64,000 nucleotides of DNA, taken from contig OX485805.1 of the NCBI GenBank assembly GCA_950295325.1, positions 38,551,501-38,615,500 of the forward strand, read 5' to 3'. How positions within the stretch are numbered: the first letter of the stretch is position 1; every line of letters starts with the position of its first letter. Both the position numbers and the translations under genes were made by a program. This DNA is from Polytrichum commune. Lineage: Eukaryota; Streptophyta; Polytrichopsida; Polytrichales; Polytrichaceae. Shown one piece after another: positions 12,618-24,935 of this stretch. A model generated the notes under the pieces. It saw only the letters and a list, made by a program, of their open reading frames with translations. It searched no databases and was not told the origin of the DNA.

Positions 12618-14500
12618 TATCAATGCAAACTTTGTTCTTGCACAATTCAAACATATCACTCAACTTTGAAGACTAAGACAAAGCTAGAGAGAGGGAATTA
12701 TTGTGTACGAGTGTAAATCTCATTCATCCATCATAAAAGCTCTGAAATACTATGCAACCCTAAAAGTTACTTTATAATTTTAATTTGACGCCGTAATTGG
12801 CTTTAAAGACCACAAATTAGTGTACTCAAGATTATTCAAGATGAAACAACAACAACCTCATAAGGAATCAAGTTTTTTATGTTGGATGAGGGGTGCACTC
12901 GTATACGATAATTCCCTCCCTCCAACAAAGTTAGGCACAGATGGGAAAAAAAAAAAAAACGTTGTGAGTGGTTTCTTGAAATTGCAAGTGTATTTTGAAC
13001 CCACATGATTGTGATCTCATCATTTGCCAATTTCCAAAAGACGTGATGTTAGTAGTAGAGACGGAGAATGATGGTATATTGACATCGATCCAAATAGTTG
13101 TAGGCATTCTTTATTCATTTGTTAATTTATTTGTGGTTGTTGTCTTCAACCACTTACATGTTAACCCTTGAAGGTTTCAAGCTACTATGGCATGGTCTAA
13201 TCGCCGATTCGCACAAGCCTCCAACAAGTATTGGAGGCATTCTCCACTTGGTCTATGAGATCAAAACTATATTTAACACAACCTATTACAAAGAACAAGT
13301 GATGGATATACTTTCCTGCGACAATGGTGATTAAATATACACAAGTTGTACTTAAATTCAGGTCATTATCATGAACCCAAATCTCCGTATGTTTCATGCC
13401 CAATTGGAAGAATGTGGTTTATGAATTATCTCATTTTAGGTAAGGTCGCTTTAGTCATCATTAGCAAGAACATGAAAATAGTAAACTAACCTAAAACACC
13501 CTCGTGTGACCATACTACATGCACAAGGAAGTTGATGTGTAACTTTGGTAAAGTTCATGTTAGAATTGCATGCACTCACATGACTTTCTTGGGTTAGTCC
13601 AAGTATGTTATAGTTAGCCACACATCCGATTAGTTAGAGTGATAAAGGTGGCAAAAAACTATGCGCGAAGAGGTTCTTCATTTATGTTTGCTCTTCATTA
13701 AGGTGGCGTTACGCTATACTAGAGAGAGAAAGACAACACTGGTCTTATAGGGCTAGCATGAATGAGGGACACTTGACCTTGATCATAGCCGCAAGCTCAT
13801 ATGTGAACATGAAACGGTATATGAAGCAGGGCTATTTAGACAAGTGCTATACTATAACACTACTAACTACCAAGCCACACTAAAAAGATAAGATAACTTT
13901 GAGATGCGACTAGGAGGGGCTAGGGTTCGAGGTTTGGGTAAACGATGTCAAAAAGTTGCTATTAGATGTGCATACGTGGATGTAACTTTTCTTCTCTTGC
14001 AAAAAACACTTAACAAAAACAAACAAATATCAAAGGGGGGAGGCAAAATGCTCACGCACACCAAGATCCCACGCCATTCTCAATCTGCCTGTCTGTTGTC
14101 TGTCTGTTTGTTTGTCTTGTGTCCGTCTGTTCTGTAAAACATCACACTAACCAAGAGGACTGAGAAGGGCGAGAGCAGAGAGGACTTGACCTACTTGCGG
14201 CCAGAGATGAGGAGCTGCACTCATCCTGCCGATTTGAGCAAAATCCTGCCCCTGTCCCGGGGCAATTTGGGTCCAATCCACAGCCTAATAGTAGAATTCT
14301 TGCATACTAGAGCTGTCTGGGCAGTATGTAGTAAAGCAGGCAGTATGTAATTACAGAGTATGTATTTGGAAGTAGGGGGCTCCAGTACTCGTTGGGATCA
14401 TTGGTCGCATCCACGCACACGATCAAGGGAGTTGGACAATTTTCCACCTGCAGATGTATACTCTCTCTTCGATCCTCCAACCAGTCGGTCTCGCAACGGT
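12618..14500. other. Spacer without recognised gene
   Basis: AT-rich to about 13900, then more balanced composition. A poly-A run lies at 12948-12959. The block near 12690 (GGGAATTATTG...GTAAATCTCAT) resembles one near 45607, marking another dispersed repeat. No family-like reading frame on either strand. Confidence 0.45.
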
Positions 14501-14537
14501 ACGTAGGCAAAGATGAGAGTAGCACATCCAGTGGTGA

Positions 14538-14670
14538 TCACCGGTGGTCGCCTCCACCAAGCTTGTTGTTAGCATCGCTCCCAACGTTGAGCATTGATGG
14601 GACGGACACCTGTGGCTCTTCGCAAACTTCTTCACAACCATTCCAGTTGGGAAGGTGAGTCACGGAGTCG
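14538..14670 (-). CDS. Possible terminal exon, perhaps of the UBP15-type gene
   Basis: An open frame of 43 residues follows a TCTAG acceptor at 14670 and ends in TGA at 14538-14540. It reads as a polar, acidic tail (WNGCEEVCE near its start, then Val/Ser/Asn-rich). The strand and position fit the 3' end of the gene whose first exons are at 16433-18088, but no intervening exon was identified. It could also be a chance frame. No domain is recognised. Confidence 0.3.
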
Positions 14671-16432
14671 CTAGATCAGGATGATTAACTCCCCTCCTGG
14701 CCTGTCACAGCTTGTAGAAGTAAGAATTGGAGGTACACCTTCCACGTATGTTCATGTTGACCTAACACTTGAAGAAACATATTTCGATAGACAGTTCATC
14801 ATCTACGAATAAGAACATCGACTTCGTGAATGGAGGGGGTTAACCAAAAAGAAAACCTCATAATGTGGCCCAACAATCACTCAGAGCAGGGATAGACTTG
14901 GAGAAACTGAAGGTCAACCAGAAGTGTAAAGAGGAAATATGATCACAAGGTACACCTGAAGAGAAGAATAGGGTAGATGCGATGAAGATTTATTCGACCC
15001 GCTAATCTTGTGAAAATTACATCTACCAAGGCCATACACTGATGCTACCACCTAAGAATATACAAAGATAATCACTGTTAGCGACATCTATTGGACTCGG
15101 TATTTAGTAAATCCAGTCATTAACTCGAAAATCCAGGTTCAGTTTTAGGTTACAAGGACCTCAAGTATGAGGTTTGCCCAGTCACCCTTAATGAAGTGGA
15201 GATTTTAGCCGAAAGGATGGGCGAGTCTTGAGAGGTACCGATGCAATCGACTTATGTCGGATTTCTTTCACTGATGTTTGTGATTACTACAATGGCAGTT
15301 CCAGACTTTGTTCAAACTCTAACTGAAGGAGACAAAAACGTAGTGCTTCTGGTAACTCCCTAAATTAAGACATCCGAAACATGTGTGCTTCGTCTTGGTT
15401 TAGATGATAACTTGTTTAAAACATCTTCGGTGATCAATGGCAAGTGCAGACTCATACATGCATGGGCATCAACTTGCCTGAAGGTAGAGAGAAGATTGGT
15501 TGCGCTTTGCTTTGTAACATGTTCCTGGAGTTCAAAGTTGAAATTATTGGCTGTAGTAGTCAATATAAAAAACTGGAAATATACAGCATGATATTCGAAA
15601 CTGCAGACACACTAAAAGAGCAAAGGAAGATATATATTGAAAAGGTATTTACAAATAGAATAAAGAGAATGAAATGTGCACATGAATCATAGACCCCTAT
15701 ACCTAGACGACCTCCAGTGTTCAAGAACTTCCGACACTTCTTGCAAAGACTCCAAGGGAGTCAAATGTTTGTGTAAGTCTGTTTTGAGGAAAGCTGCAGC
15801 CTATCCTCGAGTGAAGCAATTACCAGGGTATTATGGAAATGCAATACGAGATATACCTTCTGGGAAGAAACCCAAGAAAACTACATCTATTATAAATTCG
15901 TTCTCAAATGCATTTACGGCCAGATTTGGTAGGCTCTGAAGGTAAATGTACAACTTGAATACTACTGCGATGAGCACAGGCGCCAGTCTAACCACGCCCT
16001 TTCAGCCTCGGAGGATGCGGTGTACTTCAAGTTCACTTTATAACACTACGACCCTCCTTGCCAGAGTGCCATCCACCTCTATGAGGTTACATAGGGCGGA
16101 TTACACAAGAAGAGTCCTCAGTGAAATCTATCAATCAAGCATCCGTTAAGAAGTAAAGTCCTAAGCCCGTCCTACGCAGACATTAACGAGCTCAACCATG
16201 ACCATCGACATGGAACTTCAACGCCAGGATGGATATGGTGTATAGCAACTTTACCTCATGGCGAGGTTCGAGAGCTTAATGGTTGAGATTCACTTCCTTT
16301 GTTGTTGCTGCCCAACGGAGCTGCAGACCACACGGCTGATTGTTAAGTGCAGGAGCGTACGGCTCATAGAACTATCTCAAAGCCTAAACCCTCCGCAAAA
16401 GGAAATTCAGAATGTATATTCAAGTAACTCAC
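14671..16432. other. Unresolved interval between UBP-type exons
   Basis: Composition is gene-like rather than spacer-like. If the UBP-type gene is complete, its ubiquitin protease core (Cys box, His box) should be encoded here on the minus strand, but I could not find it. A serine-rich 21-codon frame (about 16258-16321, minus) ends in TGA just before a GTAAAG donor. Plus-strand frames between 15100 and 16250 are open over short runs but match nothing I know. It may be a decayed element or broken exons. Confidence 0.35.
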
Positions 16433-18088
16433 CTTCTTGGGTTTTGAACGGCGCCTATCTTTTATTCCCATGGAGGATGGCCTCAACAGAATGCCTTCTT
16501 GTGACACCGACAAAGAGTAATTTATCGCAGCAGTATGTATGGGAGCGGGTGAACGAACAGGTGCCCTATACGCTGCCACAGTTTGATCAGTTTGTTCGAC
16601 CACTTTCTCTTCGGGTTCCACCGGATCCCGGACGTCGCCTTCCGCATTTCCTGTGGTGTCACCTTCACCAGCTGGAGGGCCCTGACATTCATGCTTGTGG
16701 CCTTCAGCCCAATCTTGGGATTGGCATGCTCCAGAGCTGCATGAACAGAAGTTAGCAAATCTGAAACTTAAATCTTTAGCCTGAAAAATGGGAAGGCTCT
16801 AATAAAAAATCTCGTTTCATATGATAGCTCCACGAAGGGCTTCTTTCACTCTTAATCAATTGGCAACTATCCACGTGCCATAGACAGTTTGCACCAGCAA
16901 TCATCTCTTCGGCTGCAATCTTGATATTCGAGCATGTTTTAGTAGATTAAACTTCAAGCAATGGTCAACCTTGGTAACCAAAGGGGAAGATCGAATACCA
17001 AGGAGGAACCTTGCACTACATGTAAAGTAATCTCTAAACGAACACTCTTGGTTAACAACTCTGCACTATGTGTCCAATTCATACTGGTTTACGTAAAATG
17101 TAAGAAACGATAAATTAAATTTCAGTGCGAACATTCAGTCATCAGAAAGATTCCAACAAGTACTTGAAAGAAATTCACCACTTTGCATCACCTATGCACT
17201 GACGACAAGCACACGGACGTAAGACAAGGCTAGTATGTACCAGTAATATACGTTCTTGCACCGGGAGCATCGATGTCTTGTATGGTTGTCACACATAATG
17301 CACTTGAACCTCTGAGACTTCCATTTTCTCGCAAACCTTGCTGCTTTCAGAGCCGCTTCTGCAGCTGCCTTCGCTTGAGCCTCTTCCTCTTCTTGTTTCC
17401 TTCTGGCCTCTTCTTCTGCCTCTTTCTTAGCCTGAGCTTCTAGCTCTTCTTGTCTTTTTCTCTCTTCCTCCTCTGCTTGTTTTCTCCTCTCTTCTTCCTC
17501 CTCTGCTTCTATACGAAGCCGCTCTGCCTCCTCAGCCTGCTTTCTCCTCTCCTCTTCCTCCTCGGCTAGTCGTTTCCTCTCTGCCTCCTCCGCGGCTAGT
17601 CTCTTCCTCTCTTCTTCCTCCTCTGCTTCTCTACGAAGCCGCTCTTCCTCCTCAGCCTGCCTCCTCCGCTCTGCTTCCTCCTCCTCCAATTTTTTGCGGA
17701 TTGCGGCTTCCTCTTCCTCCAATTTCCTTCGAATTTCCGCTTCAATTTCCGCTTGTTTTCTGCGCTCTTCTTCTTCCTCAGCTTCCTTTATCCTACGCAA
17801 TTGCTCTTCTTCTTCTCTCCGCTGCCGCTCCAATAGCTCTTCGGCTGCCTTGCGACGTAGTTCCGCTTCGTGGGCTTCTTGCAGCTTCTGACGACGATAT
17901 TCCCGCTCATATTCTCTCTCAGCTCTTTCATGCTCCTCCGCTGCCAAGCGTTGGAGTTTAGCAAGTAAAAGCTTGCGATCCTCTGTTGACTTGGCAGTCT
18001 GCTGGAAGCAATGCCATAGCATAACACCTCCGAGGAAAAGGGGGACCAGTAACACAGCTGGAATGGCTGTGTCCATCACTTCCAACAT
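16433..18088 (-). CDS. UBP15/16-type deubiquitinase N-terminal part: membrane anchor, coiled coil, MYND zinc finger (2 exons)
   Basis: Plant UBP15-19 proteins have an N-terminal membrane anchor, a MYND zinc finger and a ubiquitin-specific protease domain. Exon 1 is 17241-18088 and exon 2 is 16433-16736, with matching phase. Seen: hydrophobic segment about 9-27; a charged Glu/Arg/Lys coiled coil about 35-250 built of EEEERRKQAEE-like repeats; then a complete MYND pattern Cys263-x2-Cys266, Cys274-x2-Cys277, Cys283, Cys287, His296, Cys300, whose second half is in exon 2. Exon 2 continues into a low-complexity linker and ends at a good AAG/GTGAGT donor. The coiled coil looks longer than in family members I remember. 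The catalytic domain was not found downstream, so this is either a gene whose later exons I missed or a truncated one. An unrelated coiled-coil MYND protein is possible. Confidence 0.75.
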
Positions 18089-18960
18089 TCTAACGCCTTT
18101 TTCAGCCTCGTCTTATCAGTACTAAATGTCTTCTGCGTTTCGGGAAGCTCCCGGCCCTTCACTCTTGAAAGTTATCCCTTCACACATCCGTCGACAATGT
18201 TAGCTGAACATTTGAACTTCTATGATAATCTCTAGCTAGCAACGGAAAACAAGTAGCGATCTCTCTTGGTATGTACTCGATGCCTATCTCTTCAGAGACC
18301 TCTTCACCTTCCTCTCTCGTTTTTGTCAGAACCATAAGATTAAAGTGTAGGTGCTTCGGTTTTCTTTCCGACTAATTCAAAGCTCTATTCCGGCAAGATG
18401 GCGTCCTCGTTCATGTCAAGGAGTTCACCCGATTCTTTGCTTCTGCAGCTATGCGTTTAATTTTGTGTGGGGAGTTTCAGTGACCTCTAAGCTCACCTGG
18501 TTATTCAGACTAGTTCCGATCACGTAATTGTTACAAACTGGAAGATATCTGCACCAGATGACACATAAATAGCTACTTCCTGATGTTCCTCTGAGCTTCC
18601 TCAGCTCGTTAACGTAACTCAGCAGTAAGTGCATACTTCAAACATCAAAATCGACTTTCTCGATACACAAGTACTGTGAGCCGACTACTGTGAAATGTTG
18701 ACAAGGACAATCCGACAGCTAGGTTCGCTTCCACCCTCGCCGATTCAGATTGCAAACCAAACAAATTATTTCCCTCACAGCCTGTCTAGAGGTACTTATA
18801 ACAAAGGATGCAGCAACGGATTTGCGACCACCAGGCAGAATGACTTCAATAGCGTGTCCAGGGCAATACATTATGTAGATATCAATTCTTCTGGTGCCTA
18901 GCGATTAAAGTCGACATTTCGAATCAAACGTGGCTAGATGATGCGATCAACTCAACCAAA

Positions 18961-19470
18961 CCACGGCGTCTATCTAGACCTTCTCCGTCCACTTTGTACA
19001 GAGCTCTCAAACAATGCTCCCAAACAATTGAAACAAGCCTGTGTCTCTACAACTGCTAAGTTTGCATCTGCGAGCATTTTCAACTATCCAGCTATCAAAT
19101 GCACTAACCGCCAGCGTCTTGCCTCTTTTAACAAGATGTTGCTCATTTGTTCAAAGAACGGCACAATTCCTGGATGACATACTTACCACGGCGCTTATTT
19201 GAATCCTCTCGTCCACTTTGTATCAAGCTCTCAAACAATGCTCTCAAAACAATTTGAACCAAGCCTGTGTGTCCCCGCTGCTAGCGTTCGCATCTGCGAG
19301 CAAATTTCCAACTACCCAGCTACATCAAACGCACTAATCGCCAGCTCCTTGGCTCTACTTATCAGATGTTGCTCAATTGTTCAATTTCTGGATGACATGC
19401 TCACCACGGCGTTTTTATCTACAACCTTCTCGTCCACTCTGCATCAACAAGCTCTCAAACAATGGTTCCT
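18961..19470. repeat. Tandem repeat, units about 220 bp, upstream of the UBP-type gene
   Basis: The start CCACGGCG recurs at 18961, 19186 and 19404, spacings 225 and 218 bp. Two full units and a partial third share CTCAAACAATGCTC, GCCTGTGT, GCATCTGCGAGCA, GATGTTGCTCA and TGGATGACAT. The frames inside do not encode a recognised protein. The array lies 0.9-1.4 kb upstream of the minus-strand UBP-type start codon, so it falls in the likely promoter or 5' UTR region. Confidence 0.8.
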
Positions 19471-19984
19471 ACATTCACAAGAGACGTGTTCATAAACCTC
19501 CTCAACGGCCCCTCTCACCTTACCTCTCTCGGGATCTTCAAAACGTTAACCTGGAGCGGACTCCAAGGAAGCTTACTCAGATCAAGTCCGCCAAGACAAG
19601 GCAAGGCATCCATCCAGCGCCGCCCCTTGAATCCACCTGAATCTGGACCGAGCAACACCCCGTCCTCACTTTCTCGATCTGCGTGCCGTCATTCGACTAA
19701 TTAATTCTTTCTTACTTCCTCTTCTTCGAATCAACCAAAATACTCGTCCGAAAAATGCATCCGCCTCCGTGCTCACGTACAATCTATTCAGTTCACTGTT
19801 CTATTCTTTGATCTCGCAACCGACCGGACACACACAGCAAAGGAATTTTTGCGTACCTAGGCGCAGGCCCGCAGCAAGGACCTCGCCCGGAGTGGCAACT
19901 CTTCCCTTTCGAACACACGACTGTTTCTCAATTCCCTTCTAACTTTATGCTAGAAAAGTAAAGAAAAAGGAACAATTAACACCG

Positions 19985-21020
19985 ACCTAAATACAGATGT
20001 ATTAGGTTTTGCACTAAACATTGTACTTAGTGTCACCAATTCTATTTCTTTTGCTCCATACCAATTGTAAACCGCCTATTAACAAATTTTGTGGCTTGTT
20101 AGCCTCATTCAAATATATGACACCCTCGATATTACGACACATTTTTGCGCGACCAAACTTTTTGAGTTCCAAACTCCCTCTTTTATACGACTACGACACT
20201 CGATAATGCAACATTTAGAATCTCCATTTTGTCATATTAAAGAGGTAGTTAATGCTGAAATTCCTTTCATCTATGTTTTGTACATCTAAAATACATCCAT
20301 TTTCACTTGGGAACTACTTGGGAACTTCACTTATCATTGGGAACTTAATGAGAATTAGAGTTACTAGTGCAGAATGGACATGGTTCGGGGTTAGAGTGGC
20401 ACCCTGCCTAGTATGTTGCTACAACGTCGTGTATCATACTTGTCTAGTTTCTTATTAGAGAACTCTTTATATTTTGGTGTTAATGAAATTATTAGTTTTC
20501 AAAAGTTAGTAGGGAATTTAGATAAGATGACAATTGCTAACTTGGGTAGTCAACACGAGAAATATTTGGACTCCTATTTCAAGAGTTCTTGAGAATATTT
20601 GCATTTGTTTGGAGTTACAAGTTATTATTTCATTCTATCTATATTGCTTAACCTCGTTGTATATATTTTTTAAGTTCATATTACTTAAGTTTTCGTATTC
20701 CCTCAACAATATGACAACTTTACACCATTTGTCATATTAATGAGAAGACGACACCTCGATAATATGACTTTTTGTGTTTCCCAAACGTGTCATACTAAGG
20801 AGGAAGAACAGTAAATGCAAACCTAACATTATTCGTCGTTCCTTGTAAAAGAATTTGGGGCATTATAGATTTACAATATTTGCAATTATTGTTACTTACT
20901 AAGTGATTTTTCATCCAAATTTCAATCATTCATGACAATATTTCATTGTGCAAATGCTAGGATGCATAATATACCAATCTTTGTTCCAGTAATTTGCATG
21001 TGGATGAACTAAAAGTGAGT
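19985..21020 (-). repeat. Interrupted copy of repeat family R
   Basis: The ends (19985-20060 and 20815-21010) match the complement of 39360-39620. The middle, about 750 bp, is absent from that copy. The middle contains three degenerate direct motifs around GACACCTCGATA (about 20119, 20190 and 20748), possibly the ends of an inserted element. No gene. Confidence 0.5.
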
Positions 21021-21062
21021 TGGGAGGACAATACTTGTAAACGTATTCATAATACCACTGTG

Positions 21063-21122
21063 ACATAAATTACCATATGACACTAAATGCAATATTTAGT
21101 GTCATTTAGTGATTTATATGTA
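21063..21122. repeat. 60-bp foldback around GACACTAAAT
   Basis: Perfect 10-bp arms GACACTAAAT (21079-21088) and ATTTAGTGTC (21094-21103), extended outward imperfectly to about 26 bp. The same word in both orientations recurs in this window (11.2 kb, 20.0 kb, 38.06 kb, 39.6 kb). Confidence 0.55.
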
Positions 21123-21137
21123 GTTATTTTGAGGATG

Positions 21138-21222
21138 GGTAATGGTGTATAATGGAGTTTCTCAAAAGGCGAGGCCTAATGTAGGCCTCGCCTATTAAGA
21201 GACTCCACTACACACCTATACC
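21138..21222. repeat. 85-bp palindrome
   Basis: Core arms AGGCGAGGCCTA and TAGGCCTCGCCT separated by ATG. Pairing continues imperfectly for about 40 bp per arm (ATGGAG...CTCCA). It stands out as GC-rich within AT-rich spacer. It may be a foldback MITE or a hairpin-forming transcript. Confidence 0.65.
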
Positions 21223-21966
21223 TGGCCTTACATAATCAATACAACACATAATCAGTGGTAGGGTTTTACTGAGCCAGTGGTTGCTTGCCACGTCTTTCCT
21301 ACCTGCCTTACATGTCATTGAGTAATGATCAATTGTCATATAAGCAGCCTTCTCTGAGTCATTGAGAGAGTTTCACGTACATAGGCAAGAGGCAACCCCA
21401 AACTGATAATTAATGAGTCTATTAATATGCTCAAAGGTTGTCCTTTGATACATGGTAGGATGTATTGTTTTCCTTACAGAAAGTGGACGCATGAGAGTTG
21501 TGGGGGTTTAGGTATTATCCAAATTTATCTAGTTTAACGTGCCTAATAATCTTTTGCTATTTCATAAAGAGGGGCAACATGCTTGGAAAGAGAGGAGGGC
21601 TTTGAAATCCATTGACACCATTTGTTTTTAAATAGAGTAGGTTCACAATAATAAATGTCATTATGAAACTACCTAGAACCGAAATTCATGAAGCAATTTC
21701 GTGTTTAAGAAAAGAAGGTAGTCTTGAATTTACTTTATTATTATGCTCTAGTTTACCAAGTTCTAAGGACGCTAAACCCTATGGGTGCTACGCCAAAGGC
21801 CCTAGCCCATGCATCGTAGAGTTGTTGTACAATGTTTAAAACAAATTGTTGCCCAAGTCACCTAGTAAACTAGTAATTCCTCACCAAAGTTGGCCTTGAT
21901 CAAAATGCTTGAATCTCAAAGCATTAGCCCACCTCTGATTGCCACATTGCGAGGGCATTGTCGACA

Positions 21967-22104
21967 ACCAGGTCAGCAAGTAAGGAATGGCCGGCAAGCA
22001 ATGGCCGAGAGAACCAGGTCAGCAAGTAAGCAATGGCCGGCAAGCAATGGCCGAGAGAACCAGGTCAGCAAGCGAGCAATGGCCGGCAAACAATGGACAG
22101 GAGA
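21967..22104. repeat. Minisatellite, 3 units of exactly 46 bp
   Basis: Units start ACCAGGTCAGCAAG at 21967, 22013 and 22059, with a fourth partial start at 22105. They contain AATGGCCGGCAAGCAATGG and differ at only a few bases. Since 46 is not a multiple of three, the open frame through the array is not a protein repeat. Confidence 0.9.
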
Positions 22105-22109
22105 ACCAT

Positions 22110-24935
22110 GCCTCGATGTGAGGGAAAGACCGTTACCATGTTACAACAACAACAAAGTATGTCGGTTGTGACTAATTGCTAGCTTGTTGTAATCATTAAC
22201 TTCCAATCCCTATTCCCATCGAAGGAATTGCAAAGGAGAATTTGCATTATGAATGTACGTAAATTAGTTCTTCCAATACTGTACTAAGGGCTCCACAAGG
22301 GACAATACTTAAATCCTAGAGAATTATTGTGATGTGCAAATTTAGTCTTCTATGTTGAATCTACATGCATGTACTACATGATCAATTGGTTTACTGCACT
22401 ATACAATGTGAAAGCTTTTAGGCCCTCTTCATATTTCTATCGCTTGTAGCAACTATTACATGATGTCATGGTTTCATACATGCTTTTTAAAATTGTAATC
22501 AAACTCCACAATATTATTCATCACAAATTTCCAAATGTTGTACAGTAATATATAATTATGTCTTAAATGACATACACAATTTCTTGAGTGATTGTATGAT
22601 GTGGAAAATATTACATGGAAATAATCATATAAATATTGCAAAATTAGTTGGACATTTAATCATTTAAAATCATAATTTATTGATTCTAGAAGCTTATGAT
22701 TTTCATAACTTACAAAAGATGGATGTGTCATCTCAACACAATGATATGAACTATTGCCCTACAAGGATGTCCCTCAATTATACACCATAGAGTGAGGCAA
22801 CGTGTTTCAAATTGGTTCCAATATTGATATAGTCTTGTTGTATATAAACCGGAGTAAACCAAGATAAACTACTAATGTAACTTTTCATATTTGAACAAAT
22901 ATTATAACTTTTTGTAGATAATTGACTTTCTAAAGCATTTTCACTGCTCAACAAAGAAATGCTATGTATTGGTAACAAATGCCAAATATAAAAGAATAAC
23001 ACAATGAATACTTGACAAAGCTTGCGTGAAGCTGATAAGGTAGTAGAATAATCATAAACTTAATGAGACTTTATTTCATATCAAATTTTTTAGTGTGGTC
23101 ATGTCATGTAACGAAGATTGATTTTGAACCTCATATGTCAAATTGTAAGTCTTTTGAAAAAATACCTAATTTATTCATAACTTAATATCATAAAAAATAA
23201 AATGGGGTACGTGGCAAGTCAATATTTGCCGATCCGTAACCTTGAGTGCTACGGCACCATGCAATGACCTATCACCTCTACAACAAGCTTGTTCAATTTC
23301 CAAATGCTATGATTTTGCTTTCAATGTGCCTTGCCAATGCCAATAAGGCAAGTACTCGGTATTGAATGCATGCCTTGTACAAGCAATGATGAATTTGTCT
23401 AATCGGATTTGATATCATTGACACCTTCCTTCAATGAAAATGTCATGAACAAAACATACGTACAAGTGTTGGTTAAATAGGCTAAGGGGACGTGACATGG
23501 ACAACCTCTATATGTTCTTATCCACCGCAAATGACCATTGAGGCATGTGCAAAGGAGGATAACAACCTTAGACTTGAACACAAATCACCTTTGAGTCATG
23601 TGCAAGGGAAGATAACACTGTGGAAAGTTTATAAAGTATGTAAAGTTGGCATGTGTCGATTCTTCCATACTTGGCGATAGTTAATTTATGAAGACTATGC
23701 TAGTTAATGACTTCAATAGGGGGTCCCAATATGTAATACACATTTGGTAAAGGGGTCCAACCTCTTTCCAAGCTGAAAGTTCTTAAACTTGACTTGTTCT
23801 TGGGGGATTCCGCATCAACACTCTACCAAGATTGACTACTTGAAAAGACTAAGTAAGTTAGAATTTGGATTTGTGGAATTGAAGACTTTGAGAACTTGAC
23901 TCCACAATGCATTAGAAGTGTCACCCCACACATAAAAGTGTATGTTTAATAATAATTATAGTCTATGTACAATGTCAACAACATTTAGAGGACCCTCACA
24001 TAATCCATTATGATATGCGAAAATCGATATTCAACGATTTCTTTTCAACCACTACCCATCAACCTACAATGATACTAAATATAAAATATAACATCTCCTT
24101 GAAAGTCTTTGACAAGAGAAAATACATAAAACATTTATGAACATTTTGTCCTAATATTCAAAAGTTATTACAATGTTCATTATGTCTTCATATTATATTG
24201 AATAATACGATTTATCCTTTATTCATCCACTCTGCAACTCGCTAGCGAACTCAAATCACTATCCATCCACTCTCTAGAAAACAAATCATTGCACTTTACA
24301 AGCTTAATAATTATGGACAATTTACAACATTATATAGATTTGTCCACTCATGGCACCGAAGCTTCACTCCACCACAATTCTATGATCTATATGTTCATCC
24401 AAATTTTAATGCACTTATTTTATTATGCATGTAAATATCTTAAAGACTATAACATGGACCCCAACCTGTTACAAGATGAAATCATTTTACAATTTTATTA
24501 TGTAGCAAGTTAGTAAATGTAGCTTCTGTACATAACCCAATACGAAACATACTCATTCTATGACCACTAATTCATGACATAACAAAAACACCCCACCGCG
24601 ATGCTAAGTTCTGTTTCAAAAGTGGATGGCAAGTTCTTTTGAAAACTAGTTTGAATATTGATTTAGATTTGCATGAGAAATAAGAAATCATGCAAAAATG
24701 AGGATTTGTGCGGATTGAGGAAATTGAAGATTTCTATAGAGATCCTAAAAGGCAGAGTTGGGAGATATACCTGATAAATTGTATTTGGTGTTTCCATTTT
24801 GTAATGGGTTGTTGGGGTCCCGACTCCCGATTCGATGATGCGTCCTGTTAACATACGGACAACTGTCAAGAGCTTCTTGAGAGAGAATTTAATCAGACAG
24901 TACACATGACCTGCATCCTGGTAGCATCTAATGAT
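22110..24935. other. AT-rich spacer without recognised gene
   Basis: Strongly AT-rich. Short ORFs are in random frames, and no domain, tRNA or obvious repeat pair was seen. Confidence 0.5.

Noticed and set aside
21890-22171. 93-residue ORF through the 46-bp minisatellite
   Set aside because: Unit length is not a multiple of three, so the repeat does not encode a repeating protein.
24663-24905. Open minus-strand frame ending IYQ before a GTATAT donor
   Set aside because: Lies after the stop codon of the best exon chain and nothing joins to it downstream; probably 3' UTR.
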